Assembly (NCBI GenBank): GCA_963762315.1
Contig: CAVXKO010000005.1
Location: 496,001 to 560,000, forward strand
DNA length: 64,000 bases
From: RPQJ01 sp963762315
GTDB taxonomy: Bacteria > Pseudomonadota > Gammaproteobacteria > Steroidobacterales > Steroidobacteraceae
Direction of reading: 5' to 3'
The translations under genes were made by a program, and so were the position numbers. Below are positions 62,088-64,000 of the stretch, one piece after another (the stretch's first letter is position 1; each line of letters opens with the position of its first letter). Under the pieces are notes generated by a model. The model was given only the letters and a program-made list of their open reading frames with translations. It was not told the origin of the DNA and ran no database searches.

Positions 62088-63938
62088 ATGAGGCTCAGGG
62101 GGATCCTGGCCGAGCTGCGGCATCGCGGCGTGCTCAAGGTGGCGACTGTCTATCTCGCCAGCGGCGTGGTCGTGCTCGAAGCCGGCAGCCACCTGCTGCA
62201 CAACTTCGAAGCCCCGCACTGGGTGGTGAAGGTGTTCACCGCGCTGGTGATCTTCGGCTTTCCCATCGCCTGCCTCATGGCGTGGGGATTCGAGTTCAAG
62301 GATGGGAGCGTACACCCCGCACCACCGATAAACCCCGACGCGCCCGCCAAGCCGGGCCGGGCCGATGCGTTTCTCGCCGGGCTGCTGCTGCTCGTTCTTG
62401 GGCTGCTCGCCGTTCTCGTCGTGCAGCAGTGGCGAAGGCCGGCGGCGGAAGTCACCCAGGCTGCGGCGATCACGACTGCGTCGCAGCGGGGCAGGCAGGC
62501 GACGACACACATCGCCATGGGTCCTCCGTCGATCGCGGTGCTGCCGTTCGCCGACATGAGTGCGGAACACGACCAGCAGTACCTTGGCGATGGGATCGCA
62601 GAGGAACTGCTGAACGCACTTGCGTCGATCGAGGGACTCAACGTCGCGGCGCGCACCTCGTCGTTCAGCTTCGCGGGCAAGGGCGTGAGCATGAAGGAGA
62701 TCGGTGACACGCTGCACGTGCGACACGTGCTGGAAGGCAGCGTGCGGCGATCCGGGCAGAAGCTCAGGGTGACGGCGCAGCTGATCGACGTCGAGAGCGG
62801 GTTCCATCTCTTCTCGCAATCCTACGATCGCGAGGTCAAGGACATTTTCGAGATTCAGAACGAGATCGCGCGGGAGATCGTCGGCGCGCTGCTGCCGAAG
62901 CTCGGCCTTAAGAAAGACGCGAACCTCGTCAAGCAGGGCACGACGAACCTCGAGGCGTACAACCTCAGGCTCAAGGCGCACCAGTCACTCACCTCGCTGA
63001 GTTATGACACGGCCAGGGCCGGCATCGCGCAGTTGAAGCAGGCCATCGCCCTCGATCCGTCTTTTGGCGATGCGTGGGGCGATCTTGCATACACGTATGC
63101 CTACATGGCGCTCTGGGCGGGTGATCCGGCGCCGCTGATGGTCAAGGCCTCCAGCGCGGCGGCCGTCGCGCTGGTTCATTCGCCGAACAACGTGCCCGCG
63201 CTGCTGACACAGGGCATTGAGAACAATCTGATGGACCATGACATGGTTGCCGCCGCCAAGGCTTACGAGCAAGCCCGGGCAATCGGCACGGATCCGTCGG
63301 TCTGGGCCGTGAACAAGGCCCTGTTCTTTGATGCGCCCAAGGGTCGCTACGACGAGGCGATCGCCACGCTCAGGGAAGCCGAGCTGAAGGATCCTCTTGG
63401 GGTCACGCTCAAGTACGCACTAGTGGTGATCAACGTGGGAGCCGGTCGAATCGACGAGGCTGTCGCGGCCAGCATTCCGCTGGGCAAGCTTGGATCCAAG
63501 TCGCCCGGCGCACTGGCGTTTCCGGGCTGGGCCTATCTTAAGGCCGGAGATGTCGAGCGCGCGCGCGAATACCTTCTGCAGCTGCACGATGTTTACGGAA
63601 CGGACAACTGGAACGCAGTGTTGCTGCGGTTCGGCATCGACGAATCGACCGGCAATCGCGGAGATGCTCGGGCGCTGCTGGATCGGCAACTCGCGCGGTA
63701 CGAGGAAGGCCAGTACGTCTCAGCCTACGTCATCGGCGAGGGCTACAAAGCGCTGGGCGCCTACGATGAGGCGATCAGCTGGTTCACCCGCGCCGTCGAA
63801 CAGCATCATCCGCACGCAGTCGCCATGATGCCGCTGTTCAATCGCAATCACCCCGTCATCGGCAAGGACGCCCGATTCCTGGCGCTGTTGAAGAGGATGG
63901 GGCTGGAGGGGGGTCCTGCCGTGAGGCTGCCGGATTAG
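62088..63938 (+). CDS. TolB-like/TPR membrane protein (adenylate-cyclase-associated type)
   Basis: 616 residues. Two N-terminal helices (VATVYLASGVVVLEAGSHLL; VFTALVIFGFPIACLMAWGF) and a third (FLAGLLLLVLGLLAVLVV) anchor it. A TolB-like N-terminal domain follows: SIAVLPFADMSAEHDQQYLG, DGIAEELLNALA and VRHVLEGSVRRSGQKLRVT. TPR repeats make up the rest (e.g. AIALDPSFGDAWGDLAYTYA; EGYKALGAYDEAISWFTRAV). These proteins often carry a cyclase or winged-helix domain; none is present here. The start at 62088 has AAGGA just upstream. Role unknown. The last 62 bases of the window hold no gene. Confidence 0.8.
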   Translation: MRLRGILAELRHRGVLKVATVYLASGVVVLEAGSHLLHNFEAPHWVVKVFTALVIFGFPIACLMAWGFEFKDGSVHPAPPINPDAPAKPGRADAFLAGLLLLVLGLLAVLVVQQWRRPAAEVTQAAAITTASQRGRQATTHIAMGPPSIAVLPFADMSAEHDQQYLGDGIAEELLNALASIEGLNVAARTSSFSFAGKGVSMKEIGDTLHVRHVLEGSVRRSGQKLRVTAQLIDVESGFHLFSQSYDREVKDIFEIQNEIAREIVGALLPKLGLKKDANLVKQGTTNLEAYNLRLKAHQSLTSLSYDTARAGIAQLKQAIALDPSFGDAWGDLAYTYAYMALWAGDPAPLMVKASSAAAVALVHSPNNVPALLTQGIENNLMDHDMVAAAKAYEQARAIGTDPSVWAVNKALFFDAPKGRYDEAIATLREAELKDPLGVTLKYALVVINVGAGRIDEAVAASIPLGKLGSKSPGALAFPGWAYLKAGDVERAREYLLQLHDVYGTDNWNAVLLRFGIDESTGNRGDARALLDRQLARYEEGQYVSAYVIGEGYKALGAYDEAISWFTRAVEQHHPHAVAMMPLFNRNHPVIGKDARFLALLKRMGLEGGPAVRLPD

Positions 63939-64000
63939 AAGAGGTCGTCGAGTTCGCAGATTGCAACGGGTGACAGGCTGATCGATCGCATCCGATGCGA

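Overview
The window is very GC-rich bacterial chromosome. Its gene strings fit a betaproteobacterium: gmk-rpoZ-spoT-ridA-recG-ubiA, PP2C-rph-rdgB-hemW, and pilMNOPQ-aroK-aroB-dgt. This placement is inferred from synteny, not from a database search. No rRNA, tRNA or CRISPR array was seen.

Layout: (1) 0-1.8 kb holds aerobic respiration genes on the minus strand (DUF2244 protein, ctaC, start of ctaD). (2) 1.8-6.7 kb is a complete biotin operon, bioB-F-H-C-D, with a candidate BirA operator between bioB and divergent comF. BioH carries an 80-residue tail encoded by REP-like repeats. (3) 6.8-16.1 kb holds comF, nhaA, ubiA, recG, ridA, spoT, rpoZ and gmk, with a heptamer-repeat hairpin and a 190-bp palindrome in the gaps. 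(4) 16.1-31.2 kb is the accessory centrepiece, an electron-transfer locus lying between gmk and yicC and bounded by two paralogous lipoprotein genes. Read from the cytoplasm outward, it encodes a membrane-anchored ferredoxin/FAD oxidoreductase, a His-rich inner-membrane protein, a 21-haem cytochrome, a roughly 60-haem cytochrome built from 702-bp ten-haem blocks, and a SPOR-TPR-beta-barrel outer-membrane protein. A CcmI-like maturation protein and a Sel1/ankyrin protein accompany them. (5) 31.2-42.5 kb holds yicC, PP2C, rph, rdgB, hemW, a DnaA-box inverted repeat, rpmE, an M48 peptidase, gltA, an unknown gene and mrcA. (6) 42.5-50.8 kb is the type IV pilus operon pilMNOPQ behind a cyclic-di-GMP (GEMM-I) riboswitch, followed by aroK, aroB and dgt. 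(7) 50.8-59.7 kb holds pyrF, hemE, ppa, a RAYT transposase unit, fadD, tesA and the YbbA/YbbP transporter. (8) 59.7-64 kb holds a REP cluster, small secreted or unknown proteins and a TolB-like/TPR membrane protein.

The stretch from about 16.7 to 43.7 kb carries many single-base frameshifts, mostly insertions in short homopolymers. They hit genes that should be essential (gltA, mrcA, hemW, pilM), so base-calling or assembly error is more likely than gene decay. Coordinates given for those genes span the whole broken reading frame.

The core genes supply housekeeping pathways: biotin, haem and ubiquinone precursors, stringent response, and aromatic and pyrimidine synthesis. The 16-28 kb locus would add a route for electrons between the inner membrane and the cell exterior. 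Type IV pili under c-di-GMP control could matter for surface contact, although no direct link between the two systems is visible.
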